DNA of 64,000 nt from Centropus unirufus (Eukaryota > Chordata > Aves > Cuculiformes > Centropidae): assembly GCA_013397695.1 (NCBI GenBank), contig VYZI01000101.1, positions 547,922 through 611,921 on the forward strand. Direction: 5' to 3'. Both the position numbers and the translations under genes were made by a program. The first letter of the stretch is position 1. The number at the start of each line of letters is the position of its first letter. Of this stretch, positions 34,101-45,975 are shown piece after piece. The notes beneath the pieces are model-generated. The model was not told the DNA's origin. It made no database searches and worked only from the letters and a program-made list of their open reading frames with translations.

Positions 34101-35961
34101 CAAAAGGTGTGGATGGGGGGGCAGTGGAGGTGGGGACGGTAGAACAAGTTTAACATTTGTAGTCACCGGTTCTGTGCACTCAGAACATTCTCTATGCTAG
34201 TGACTATCTTGTAGAGAGGAAAAGCTCAAGGATGTAAAGGAAAAAAAATATACTTAGCTGCTTCACTGCTGCACTGCACGAGTCATTTCAGACTCCCACT
34301 GAATTTATTTTGGGGTTGTACCAACACTGTCAAATGGAGAAATCATTTTCCTAAAAGGAAACTTTGCGTATTTCTAAGTGCTTTTCTTAGCTAAAGTTAC
34401 TCTAAAAGCTTTTCTTCTGCTGCTGCATTTGCTGAGAATTTTGGAGAAAGAATATCTGTCTATTAGCCGGCTTGCTCAGAATGGTGTCTCACTCTCCTAA
34501 AATCTACCTGTAGAAGTAAGAACGATTATTCCTTCATTTAAAAGAAAACAATGAGATTTCTCTAATATCGGGCTGAATAGCTTTTAACTTCCGCTGAGGT
34601 GTTTTGGGAAAAGGTCTTTATTTTTGCTCACGTTTGTGTGTTTGAGGATCTGGGATATGAAGAATGAACACAGTGCCAGCTGAAAGTTTCAGACAGTGGT
34701 TTTTTGCAGTGATGAAAATTAACACAATTGTATTTCTCTGAGATAAGGCTGAAGGAATTAATGCATTTGTGGATTGCTCATTAAAGTCCTGTGTGCACTA
34801 ATTTCATTTGTTGTGCTTATGCTTAGTGAGGAAGAAGTTGGTGGTTACAGATTTTGGATTTTAATGAATATCACAATGATTTGCCAGTTGCTGAAATAGT
34901 GAACTAAAAAAACTAAAAGCCTAAATGAGAAGGCTGATGAGCGACACACCAGTGCGCAAAATTCCACTGTTGTATTCATTGCATTGGAATCAAATCGGGA
35001 GTTTGGCATTACTAATTCTGGGTGGCTGGCTCATCATATGCATTCAAGGAGTTAATTAAAACACACACAAACACATACACACGCTCTCCCACCAAGCATC
35101 TTGCGATGTTTATGTGCGTAGTGTGTTTGATTGGTACCTTTAGATAGGAGAGGAATTGTTTTTCTTCTTCTTGCTGTCCAGAGATTTAAATATATAACTA
35201 GTTTGCAAAATATTTACTACTTCTCAGAGAGCTTTTAACGAGCATTTATGGCTTTATCATTTGGGAGGCATATAGTATCTAGTTGAGTTACTTAAAAATG
35301 AAGCTCCCTGATAGGACAGGCATATGTGTCTGTGTAAAGTGATATATCTGTTGCTGTATAAAATACACTTTTACAATATTTATACAAGGGAAAGAGAACC
35401 TCCTCCCAAGGTGGATTTATAGTTTCTTCGCATGCTTCTCATACTACACTTCAAAAAAAAAATGTAAAGCTCATAATGTTGAATAGGATACCCGCATGTT
35501 TGCATGTCAGATACCTCTGCCTTTACAACTCTTGCAGAATTCAGTTTGGCATGCTCTTTGCTTTCCCTTCTTTTTATTACTTTTCTTGCTTGGGCCTGGT
35601 TATAGCATAATGAACTCATAAATAGAGGGGGAAAACCACGTTGTCATGTTGTACCTTACACACTGGAAATATTCAATGCCTGTGAATTCTGCTACAGTAG
35701 TCAAGAGAAAAGACGCGCTCACAGCAATTAATCGATAGCTGTAGTATATGTGTGCTGAGGGCAAGGAGTTTGTTTAACAAGTAACACCTTTAGAAGCAGC
35801 GCACTTTTCTCTTTTAAAGTATCCGTGGATATTTTTATCTAATTTGGGAAAAGTGTTAAGTCTCCTGTACATCCTACAAAAGGTAAAATTGTGTTGTGTT
35901 TGAGTAAGTTAAAAACTATGCGGCAAATTAAACAAATCTTTGCCACATTATTGTATTGCCT
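31200..35961. other. Intron 1 DNA, nothing specific
   Basis: AT-rich intronic sequence. Only low-complexity items stand out: CA-rich patches at 32620-32760 and 35060-35085, a CT/T-rich run at 33930-33992, and A- or T-rich runs. A segment at about 33210-33300 with repeated ATTAATT-type words looks like possible conserved regulatory DNA but cannot be shown to be so. An AACAATG SOX-type word is near 33819. Confidence 0.45.
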
Positions 35962-36460
35962 GAACCAGAACTTCTCAAACTTTTGAAACGGGTTGCATTT
36001 TTTTCTCTTGAGCTTTCGGCTTCGGGCAGTAATTACGCGTGCTGTACCTGATGGGGATTTATGGCATTTGTACCTTTCCCATCTTGTCCTGGAGACCCCC
36101 TGGTGAAACCCCGCCGCCGTGAGTGGCCATAAAGTTTTCACCCACGCCTTTGCTGAGGGTTATGATGCTAGCCTGCGGTCTGCCACGCGTCCCACCTCTC
36201 CCACACCCTACTGAGGGTCTGACTTGGTCCAAGTGGCTTGCGTCTTGCCTGGGGACAGGGCCAGGCTCTTGCCTGCAGCCCCCAAGGAGACAGTGGGGAG
36301 CCCTGTGCACTACAGCCTCTGCTCGAGAGACGTCGCTTGTCACCTCCGCAGTGCGCCCAGCCTTTGCCAGCCTGAGAAGCAAGGAGTCTCTAAAAGTTCT
36401 TCCTGAGCCCACATGTCCTCGTGACAGTGTGAAGTTCTGCACGCGGTAGTTGTTGGGAGA
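35962..36460 (+). mobile_element. Possible old hAT-type element with GC-rich interior
   Basis: It begins with CAGAACTTCTCAAACTTTTG (from about 35966) and then GGGTTGCAT. This resembles hAT termini that read CAGTGGTTCTCAAACTTT...GGGTCGCG. A GC-rich, CpG-containing block follows at about 36050-36440, unlike the flanks. No matching right end or target duplication was found. Frames of 108-127 codons on both strands have no domain and look compositional. A GC-rich regulatory element unrelated to the hAT-like start is the alternative. Confidence 0.35.
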
Positions 36461-39204
36461 GAGCGTATTTAGACAAGATTTTGGAAGAATTTTGGTGAGC
36501 GCTGTTTGCAGGTGCCATGGTACTTGAAAATGATGTAAGGAATGAATGGAAATTGTGAAGTGTGCAGTGGTAATTCAGAGAAGCTAACTGTCTTTTTATG
36601 ATAGGAGCACAATTTATTTATTTGTTTTTTAAACAGAAAAAGAAAGAAAAGAGAAATACACAGGTTGAATTCTGTTTGCTAAATTCATCGGATGTTAATA
36701 CGAACTTTAGGAATGTTACAGATGCTGCCCGTGGTATTGGGGGAGAAGGGTGTTGCTCATTTTTTGTTTATTTTGAAAGAAATTTACAAACATTTTCCTA
36801 CTTGTTTTTATTATGTCATGGCACCTCTTCAACTTGTTTTATTGTCACCTTGTTTAAGATAAAAAGAATTCTAACATGATGATAGTATTTTTGACTTGTA
36901 GAATTCTGAGAGCTGTAGTGAAAATGAGAAAAAGCTTGGGTATTATTCTGAAAGTCTGAAATGGCTTTGACCTTTTTTCCCTTAAAAGTATTGTGGGATT
37001 AATCAGGTAACATTTCTCAATTCTAAAATATTAATTATATTTGTGATTTTTAAAAACTGTGTTTGGTATTCCAGATTTCTTTTTTATCCTTTTTTTTAAG
37101 ACCAAGTATGGAAATTGATATTGGCAACTGATCTTTTAAATCTATAATAATTATTTTATTTTGTTTCACCATGAACTTCTGCTTTTGTACTTTCGCAAGT
37201 TCAGATCGACTACCTTAATTGTTTTTTGCCTTTTTTTCTATGATGTGAGTGTCTGCATACTATTTAATCTCAAAATACCATAAAATGTTATGTTAGTGCT
37301 AGTTTTTCTATGTGGTTGTATTACAGTCTTATTACTACAGATTTGTGTCTGTTATACTAATCTTTATATAGTTCTATTACTTTTGGGGTAAAAAATATGA
37401 ACAGAGTTAATAGAAATTTAATTTTCTTGTCTGAATAATCAGAGTTCTTTTTAGTGGTGAGGAACTCTGGGGGTGTATGTACTGTTCTTGCATAGCTAAG
37501 ACCATTGTCTACATCTGGTGTTCTTCGTCAACCTTTATAGCTCTAGACAAAAAGGCCTAGGATGTAGTTTGTGTAATGAGAAACCCATGCAGTTTGTAAA
37601 CGTCCTGGTTTCTTTGCTTCTGAGCCTGAAATTTTCTTGATTTTTATAGCGATGCGGGAGGTAGAAACTGCCCCATGTATCATCTATTCATCTCACAGGT
37701 TGTGCATGGACAAAGATAATGTATCCGATAGTGAGCTGGGGTTATGTCCCATTGCCAACTTAGTAGATAGCGTAAGACCAAGAATAAAATATTAGTGGCT
37801 CCAGACAATTTTTATTTATTTATTTATCTTCCCTTATACTTACATGAAAAGATTTCACTAAACTTTTTCAGCCACTTTAAACAGTGAGCATAAGAAAGTG
37901 TCAGGAGTGTGTGTACCCATTCGTACAGATGCAGTCGTGTTTGTTCTCTTAGTATGTCTGGTTACCAGGCTGCGGTAACCTGCATTATCTTCAGTTTTTT
38001 GGTAATCTTACAGAGCCTGTGCTTTAATAAGAGTGTGATGTGTCCAAAATTCATCACAGTTGGAAAAACCAAAGCGTATCTCCACATATAATTTTTGTAA
38101 TTTTGAAGTATTCTTTGTCTTAAGAGAGAGACTATTTAATAAAGGGTGTAAAGCATGTGGTGTCCTTTCACCTTTCGGGGTGGCCTGCCTGAGTTGGGGT
38201 TGAGGGACTTCAGCAGAGCTTTGTGCCAGGAGGAAATACGAGCTTGGTGTGGGGCTGCCCATGCAATATTCAGCTGTGGAGAAGTCTTCTGTTTTCAGAG
38301 AATTCCCTTAGCGGCCTCATTACATTTACTTCATAAAACAAGATTGAAAACATTTTCTCCAAAGGTCTAGTCAAGTTTCTATTCATAGCATTTTCTCCCT
38401 AAATTTTGATGCTGTGGCCTCACTGGAGCAGAGGCTTTTTTGGATAGAAATGAGATGTGTGGGAAGGTGATGGTTGGTAAGGGCGGAGGGAAGGATGTTC
38501 TTACCCATTTGGCATGTCTATTAACAAACTGGGTCATTTTGTTGTGTTGTATTTACATGACTTGTTCCTGTGCTGGTGTGAAATGTGAATCACCCAAACA
38601 TGATGATTATTTAAAAAAAAATAGGCTAAATGAAACAAAACTGAAATAGAACTGAAAGGCTAAATGAAATCAAATGAAAACAGAACATCCAACGTTATTC
38701 TTTTGCTACAGTTTCCTTCTGTAGTTGCTGAGTAAAGCCAAATAGTTTCCTTTTCCATGACTGTTAAAAATATCCAGGCTTTCAAGTTTAAGTATCCCAG
38801 GGATGTAGAAAATACGGCTCTCTCGTCAGGTTCAGCCTTTACTTTGTCTTTTGCTCATGGGTTCTGGAGATTTAAGTAGATATTTATGGGCAGTGTGTTG
38901 TAAAGCAGATTATTGATTCTTTCTCTATGAACATTGAGGTGACTCGTTTTGCAACTGAGATTGGAATTTGGCAGAATTTCTCAGTGGAAGGCTCCCATCC
39001 TGTGCTTCTGTTTTGTAAATTCTGCTCAGTTTTGCTGTTCTTGCCTGAATTCTGAAACTAATTGTGTGACTTGGGAAACCATATTATGCTATGGTGTTCG
39101 CGTGAAATTCTATGCAAAGTATGGGAAAAAATACTGTGCCACTCTCAATTATGCCATGCTTCCCTTATAGATAATCTGCATGTGTATTAATGTCATTGAT
39201 TTAG
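36461..39204. other. Intron 1 DNA, nothing specific
   Basis: AT-rich intronic sequence with a TTTA simple repeat at 37810-37828 and a repeated word GGCTAAATGAAA at 38624 and 38658. No exon, RNA gene or known repeat was recognised. Confidence 0.45.
37810..37828. repeat. (TTTA)n simple repeat
   Basis: About five units of TTTA in a row, a short microsatellite within intron 1. Confidence 0.85.
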
Positions 39205-39320
39205 TGTGTTTTTGTAGAGTGCAAGCATCCTGAATCAGGACCCCATTATGCTCGTCACTGTACAAACATAAAAAAGAAGGTTTCTTTCCGTTCCACAGAG
39301 CAGCCTTTGTGCTTAGAGCT
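39205..39320. repeat. Ancient CR1/L3-type tail
   Basis: The run TTTGTAGAGTGCAAGCATCC, then CAGGACCCCATTATGCTCGT and CACTGTACAAACATAA, follows a pattern common in old amniote CR1/L3 repeats ('CAGGACCCCATTGTGCTAGG', 'GCTGTACAAACA'). Divergence is moderate and the phrase order is kept. Confidence 0.6.
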
Positions 39321-39644
39321 TAGAGTAATATCAATGTGTCTTTGTATGGGGAAAATTCAGAAACGGAGAGTAGGTAAGAGATCCCTAGTATGGCTCATGA
39401 ATGAGATTTCAGTCCTGAAGCCGTGCCTTAGAATTTATAAATTGAGCAATGTATGTGCGTTTGTATTCTCCCTATATATATTTTCTTCACATATATATGT
39501 AGAAGTTGTTTTACTGTTAGAACTACTGGTAATATTAATAATAGATTCATACTTCCTATGAAGTCTTTTGATTAGAAATTCAGAGGATTTGGAAAGCATT
39601 AATATACAAATCATGAAGATTTCAGTGCTCTTTATATTGAGAAG

Positions 39645-39775
39645 CAAGATAAGCCTCAATCTATAGATGAGAAAACTGAGGGATGGTGCCACAAAACCTT
39701 TTGCAAGGGTGTGCATAAAAAGTAAAGATACTGACTGCTAGTCCTGCTTTTTAACCTCAAGACTTTTTTCCTTCC
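39645..39775 (+). repeat. MIR/L3-like repeat fragment
   Basis: TCTATAGATGAGAAAACTGAG at 39660-39680 is a close match to the MIR/L3 core word. A segment in the expected position (TGACTGCTAGTCCTGCTTTT) resembles the tail. It may be the continuation of the CR1/L3 remnant 330 bases upstream or a separate insertion. Confidence 0.5.
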
Positions 39776-41534
39776 TCATATCCTAACAACTGCAAATTAC
39801 AGACTTCTGTCTGTCCAATTATAATTTCTAAAGGTCTCATTCCAGCAAGATGAACTATAATATTCAAAGTACTTAAATATGCAAAATGGGGACTTTCGGT
39901 TATAATTATTAATACAAAGTACAGAAATATTTACAGCTCCAGCTTCACTGGTTGCGGTTGGGAAGGAACATTCGCTGCAGCCCTTCGAATTATCTGAATG
40001 TGCTTCTAAACTAACTGCCTACCTTGCGAGCAAGTTCAGAGAACGGGAATTAGGTAGCAACACCCGCAGTGTTGAAGCAGGAAACTGAGAGACTGTGTGT
40101 TACTAACAGTAAGGTAAAGGTTTCATCCAGGAGAACAATTAACATTATCAGGCACAAGTACAAGACCTGTCCTATGTTTTATAGCCTAAGGACCAGGTAC
40201 TATGGGAGGCCAGGAAAAAAATTCTTCACACGAAGAGTATTAGTGTGAGGAATAGACTTTACTTAAAGCAGCAATGCAGGCATCCACAGTGAGCAAACTA
40301 ACTAACTTAAAAGCAAAAACCACATTGCGGAACACAAAAAGCATTGTGATTCTTAGCTGTGTATTTGACATCTGTTTTTTAAATGAGAGATGGAGATCCA
40401 AAATGAAGGTAATGATATAGGCTTATTAAAAGGGAGGAATTATTTTGTTATTCCTGTTAAAAGTTCTTCTGATCTGTTTTAGTATTTTTTTTCTTGTTTC
40501 CAACTGTGTGCTCACTTAAGAGGAGAGCTGAAACACCGTAGCCTACGAGTACATTTAGATCTAGTCTCCGTGTTGCGTCTCTCACCCATTTCCTCAACAG
40601 TGTGTAGCAGCAGGAGTCCTAGGTGGATTTGATCTCTCTAGACTAGAATACTACGACTAAGGTATTAAGATATTTTCTTTGATAAGCTTTTTAAGAAGGA
40701 AACTACTTTCAAGATAATGGGTTATAATCAGGCATGTTCCATAGTGTTTCAGTAGCAGTTATTTATCAGTACGTTCACAAAGACTTGTTTTGTGATAAGA
40801 CTAATCAAGGCATCCCTTAAAAAAGTGCCCATTCATTCTGAGCATTTGGATTCAGTGGCACTAAGGCTCAGAGTCAGTCCTAAACATGCAGGCCTAATTA
40901 ATTAATGTTCTGCTCAGCTCTGTGAAAAAGGCTGACGTTTTTCACCTCAGTAAACCAGTATGGCATGAAGTGGTGACTCACGAGGAGATCATTGAGTAGA
41001 ATCTGATTTTCCTTAGTCGGCAGCAAACTTGTGTCACTTGCAATACCATCAGGTTTTCTAAAGCATCAGGAGATACTTCTGTGGGCTTCTGCATATCTGT
41101 AGATTTCAGAAGTTCTGTGTTGGTGTTAAGAAACATTAACTATTTGCTCCTCCTAAATTACTTGTAAACCTGACAGATTGGAATGACCAAAATGGTGGTG
41201 ATGACAATGTACCTGAATTCTGCCAGGGCTGACATCTGGACCTTAGTGGACTTGGCACTGTACACAAAATCAATCTTTGTTTTGAAACTCCGTGTTTCCT
41301 AAGGTAGTAATTCCCAGTTGTGGCCGCCAAGGTCTTGAGCAAGACCGCTGAATAAAAATGTGCCCTTCCAAATATACATTTGTTTGATAACCTCAGTTGT
41401 CAAAAGAGTGACCTCTGTTAATTTGTCACCAGGCAAATTATTGTCACCAGTTCCCAGATTCCATGAGAACCCCAGGCTGACAGCAGAGCCCCATGCTGCT
41501 AAGCATTTCTGGTTTTGCTCTTTGTGGTAATAAA

Positions 41535-41615
41535 CAACCTATTTACAAATGAGTAGACTGAGGTACCTGCAACTGAGGTGACTTGCCATGGGCTGTTTGG
41601 TGTAACACAGCAGAC
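41535..41615 (+). repeat. MIR/L3-like repeat fragment
   Basis: CCTATTTACAAATGAGTAGA followed by CTGAGGTACC and GAGGTGACTTGCCATGGGC matches the MIR/L3 core in order (a 'GATGAGTAAACTGAGGC...GTGACTTGCCCAGGG' pattern). It is one of the better preserved fragments in the window. Confidence 0.65.
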
Positions 41616-43764
41616 TCATCATCAGATTCTTGGGAGGGCTCACTGCCCTCATCTTGAGCAGATTCCTCCAGTCTGTCATAGCCCTTTATATTTTCATCTT
41701 AAGTAAACTAAATGGTTATCAAATAAGAAAGGCAGAGCCTTATTACTCAGATAATTTCTAGAATTTCCTTCTTAATATTTATTAGAAAGATGAAAAGACA
41801 ATGAATGAAGTTGCAGCTATTATAATTGAGAAGAGTCTGACATGGAAGCCTGTGTTTTTTAAAGCAGCTATAAAAAATTAGAGCGTAATAGAAGTTAGAA
41901 CATTATTTAAAAAAGAAGATAAATAAAATAGCTTTTTACATACATGTGCAGTCTATTGAAAGGCCATCTGAAGCACTGATACCAATTTAAGAAGATGATC
42001 TTTTGCCTTAATTATACATCTGGGAGATATTAGCTGAACATTTTGTGGAGAACTGCGAATACCTTAGTTGCCAGTTGTCTAAAATGCTGCTAATGATTGC
42101 TTCAGTGCCAGTGTTTTGATGGCTAGAACCTAGGCCTGAATATGAATACAAAGAACTCAATCTAAAAAAACTGCGTGTGCGCACACACTTTTTATACAAA
42201 ACAGATTTCAACCATCTGCTTGGCACTTAGCTTTGCAACTATAGGCTCTGTTATGAAAGGGAGCACTGTCCAGGTTATGAATGGTATCGCTTTTATTGGT
42301 ACCTTAGAAAAATCTTAGTGTTTTTAGAAAGCTTGTATATCAAATGGTTTTCTTCAGTGAAATAATGAAAATGACTGCCTAGCCAAAATTTCGTGCCTTC
42401 CATCATTCTTCTGACGGCAACATCTCCTTACCCTCATGAAAGGTATTTTGTAGTGAAGAAAAGTTTCTGTGCTGCACCTCAGCATTTCCAAGTGTATCAG
42501 AGGAGTTTAGATGACTGGCCCTTAGAACTGACACCCCAGATGGTTTATGACACAAAGCACTGTTTGCTTAGGAATATGTTGTATAGCAGAGTCTGTTGCC
42601 CAAGCACTGCAGAGCGTGTCAAATCAGCATGGAAGTTAATGGACCAAAAGCCCTTCTGAATTTAACACTTTCCCATTTGATCTGAATTTACAGCTTGAAA
42701 TCAGGCCTGCAGTTTTCCTTTAGTGGTACAGTTGTGGGAAATAAAGTTGATAGCAGAAATTACGGGAATATAATACAATCATTTTGACACAATTCATCTA
42801 TTTAAGGGCTTAGAATGAATAAGAATGACTAAAATCTTTGGTAGAAGCCCGTTCCCAAAACAGAAACAAAAAAAATTGATAGTTAGGGGAAGACTTGAGT
42901 ATGTATTCATTTGAGTCATGACCAGTCTGTGTATTACTCTTCATAGGTTAAGCAGAAGTAAATTTGCTGTTCAAATCATGAAAAAATTGCTGGAACTTAG
43001 GTATTATTTCTTTGCCTGTGCTAGATTTATCATTAAAGTATGCAGGACAAAATATGATTCTTCTTTGCTTTTCTTCCTTAATAAGGTTTGATAGTATTTT
43101 CCCTTAGGTGTGCGTTTGGAAAAATATGACAAAAATGCAACCTCCTGCATGTAACAAAGCCTCTGTGTTTGGCCATGCATTTAGTGCTGTGTCATGTTAG
43201 TACTGTGTTGTTAACACCTTTGGACAGGGCTAAAGGTTCCTTGCTGCTGTGTCTAGACAGCTCCTTGTGTCAGATCATAATGTTGCTAGATGCTTTTCTC
43301 AATAAATGTGGTTGTCATTTAACAGTAGTGCTGGATTGTTTGTTTCTGAGATGGCAGGAGGGTGAATAAGAGGGCTAATTGTTATTTATGATCTCATTTT
43401 ATAAAGATTTCTTTGTGTTACATAGTCTTGAGAAAGTACTGCTTTTAACTATTATGCTTTATTTGTCTGAGTCTGTCTTTTTGTGGAGAACATGTGAGAT
43501 GATGAAAGAAAGATTAAGTTGGATCTCTACGAATAAAATTATGGTAACACTGGAAACTTAAGAGCTTCTGCATAGTTTTAAATTAGTCATAATGAACAGA
43601 CGGCAAAAATGCAACTTAAAAAAAAATAAACTGTGAAATAGAGGCTAACAGTATCAAGGTTATAGTCCTAACAAGCTAGTGGACTTGCAGCCCTCTGTAT
43701 TATTCCTATTCTGTCTCTTCCTACCTCGTCTCTTCTCCTGTCACCGTCTTCCCACAAGCAGTTG

Positions 43765-43915
43765 GACGTTATTTCCCCATTTTTATGGGGAGCCCAGTTA
43801 TTCTGAGAGTTAAAAACAGAAAACTACTAAGCTTAAGAAAATTCTGAGCCAGTTCAAGTGGTGATACAGCTGGGAAGCAAGCAATCCAGTTCTCCAGCCG
43901 CTGTGTCACCATGCC
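43765..43915 (+). repeat. Ancient CR1-L3/MIR-like repeat
   Basis: TTATTTCCCCATTTTTATGG near 43770, then GTGATACAGCTGGGAAGCAA and CCAGTTCTCCAGCC at 43860-43898, follow the order of the old amniote L3-type tail ('ATTATCCCCATTTTACAGATG...AGAGCTGGGAATAGAACCCAGG'). The centre is eroded. Confidence 0.5.
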
Positions 43916-45884
43916 TTCCCATAGCAACTCTCCTGAAGTTACTTAACCATCTTATTGGTGAAGCAGTTCTTCATGTTTCCACCCATAAAATGGGTTTCTT
44001 CAGGAATGGGAAATAGGAGCCTATCTGCTGTTCACTGTTAATTACTGCACAAGAATAAACTGCTGTATTCAGGGAGGGCGAGAAGAAATTCTGTATGATA
44101 CACTGTGAGCGGGTTCATAATGAAACCTTTGCTATTTGCCCCTCGTGTTCTTGGAAACTATAGAAGGGAAATTCTCCTTGACCAATGTCAAGGATTTGGC
44201 AGTTTACTTTGCTTGCCCTCCTCCTTCCTTTAGGTAATAGAGTAATATTTATTGTCAGTTTGTTTTCTGTAGATTCCTCCAATCTGCAGTGGTTGGAACG
44301 GAGTTCCAAAGTGAGTGTGTGGCAAGGTAGATTTGCCATGGCATTTGGTGGTGTCTGAGGGAGGGTAAGGGGAGAAGGAGGAGGCATGAAGTACGAGAGT
44401 GCAACTATAGTTTTAAACGACCTGACAATTGTCTCCCTTTTTATTAAACTGGCTGCTTGCAAGCTAGGTCTCTGACCAATTTAGTGTGATTTACCCGGTT
44501 AAGGCTACATTCCCTCGTGCTGTTCATAAGAACTGAACAAATACCTTGCTCTTCCCAGCTCCTGCCCCTCACTTTTCTACACTAAAAATCTAGTTATGTC
44601 TCTTGCTGTTGGTTTTAAACCAGTTTGCACACTTTGTCACCCCCTCCTATTAAGTTTAGACATCCAATTTATGAAAAGCTTGAGATGGAGAGAGGATGGT
44701 TCATAGAGAAGGATGTACATAGAATATCTGGTGTCCTGATTTTCGGCTGGTTCAGCGTTTCCATCAGGTTACAGTTGCATTTGCATTAAAGCTGGGTATG
44801 ATTGACTGGGTTCAAAGGCTGAACTTCAACTTTCTTCCTAGCCTGTTATAATGCAAAATAAAGTGAGTTCAGGATATGCAGGTGCCAAATGGCTACAGAG
44901 TACCAGCCTGCCAGTTTCTTTGACTGTCTAGCTCCAGTATATGAGGGAAAATGAGGCACATGTCAGTACAGTACTTTGGAAATCCCTTGAATCATTATGT
45001 GCTGCTTATGCCTTCCAGGAAACATCGGGTACAGATTTTAAAGTCTTCAGAATGAAGATATCTTGTACGTTTCAAAGGCTATGTAGTATATGTATTTTCA
45101 AAGATTCTAAAAGCAGGAGTAATGGAGGAACATGTGTGTAGGAAGACGGCACAATTGCCATTAAGAAATAAAAAAAATAGCACATGAAAGAATTGCATGT
45201 GAGTCAGCTAGGACAAAAAACGTGTATGTCCTTTTAGAATTTGGGGGCAATTACAGGTTTTAATAGTTTGCCTCGTACATCTAATCTATTTGGAAATATG
45301 CCACTTCCACGGGTGTTTGGGGAGAAAATCAGCGCTTGTTTTTCTCCAACCTTATTTTCGACTGTAGGAAACATGAAAGTGAGTGCCTGAAATAAATTGA
45401 TCTACATTTTTCGACCCATTTATCAGGTAGAGTTCAATAAAGCAATACACATGCATTGTAATTGTGAACTATTGTGCAAATGACTTGGTTTTGCTTTGAG
45501 ATGAAAATAGCCCTGTTGAGCAGGATGGGTAGATTTGGCACCAGGTCTCATATTCTGTTTTTTCACACTTTCAAAAACATTTCAGAAAAGTAGTAGCTAA
45601 AAGTTGCTTTTCACCAGATACTGAGTGCCTTCTATTGGTCTGGTTTTCAGCAAATAAGTTTGATGCTCTTATTGGTAATTGTAGAAAAGAGAGCAAGGAC
45701 CAAGTGACACCAGGGAGCAGTGTTTTTCCCCATCTTCAAAACTTTTATTACTGGCTCCTCTGTGGTGCTGGGTAGTACGAAGATCTCAGAGCAGTTTGTT
45801 GTGCTTCTATCTTTGTAGTATTGCTGTGTGAATAAACAGAGGCCATGCTTGTCATTTGGTCTCCTTGCACAAGCCCCACATTCA

Positions 45885-45975
45885 AACGTGATCATAAGGC
45901 TCTGTCCAGCTCCCACTGAAAACAATTATAAGACTCCCATTGACTTAACTTGGGTGTTGGATTGGACCCATTAGA
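45885..45975. repeat. Ancient amniote CR1 tail
   Basis: CTCCCACTGAAAACAATTAT, then AGACTCCCATTGACTTAACT and GTTGGATTGGACCC reproduce a well-known pattern of old amniote CR1 tails, with repeated 'CTCCCATTGACTTCAATGGG'-like words and a 'GGATCAGGCCC'-like end. Frequent in turtles and crocodilians; in birds only eroded copies survive. Confidence 0.6.

Noticed and set aside
36059..36442. 108-127 codon frames on both strands
   Set aside because: They arise in a GC-rich block with few stops; no domain, and no splice-bounded exon.
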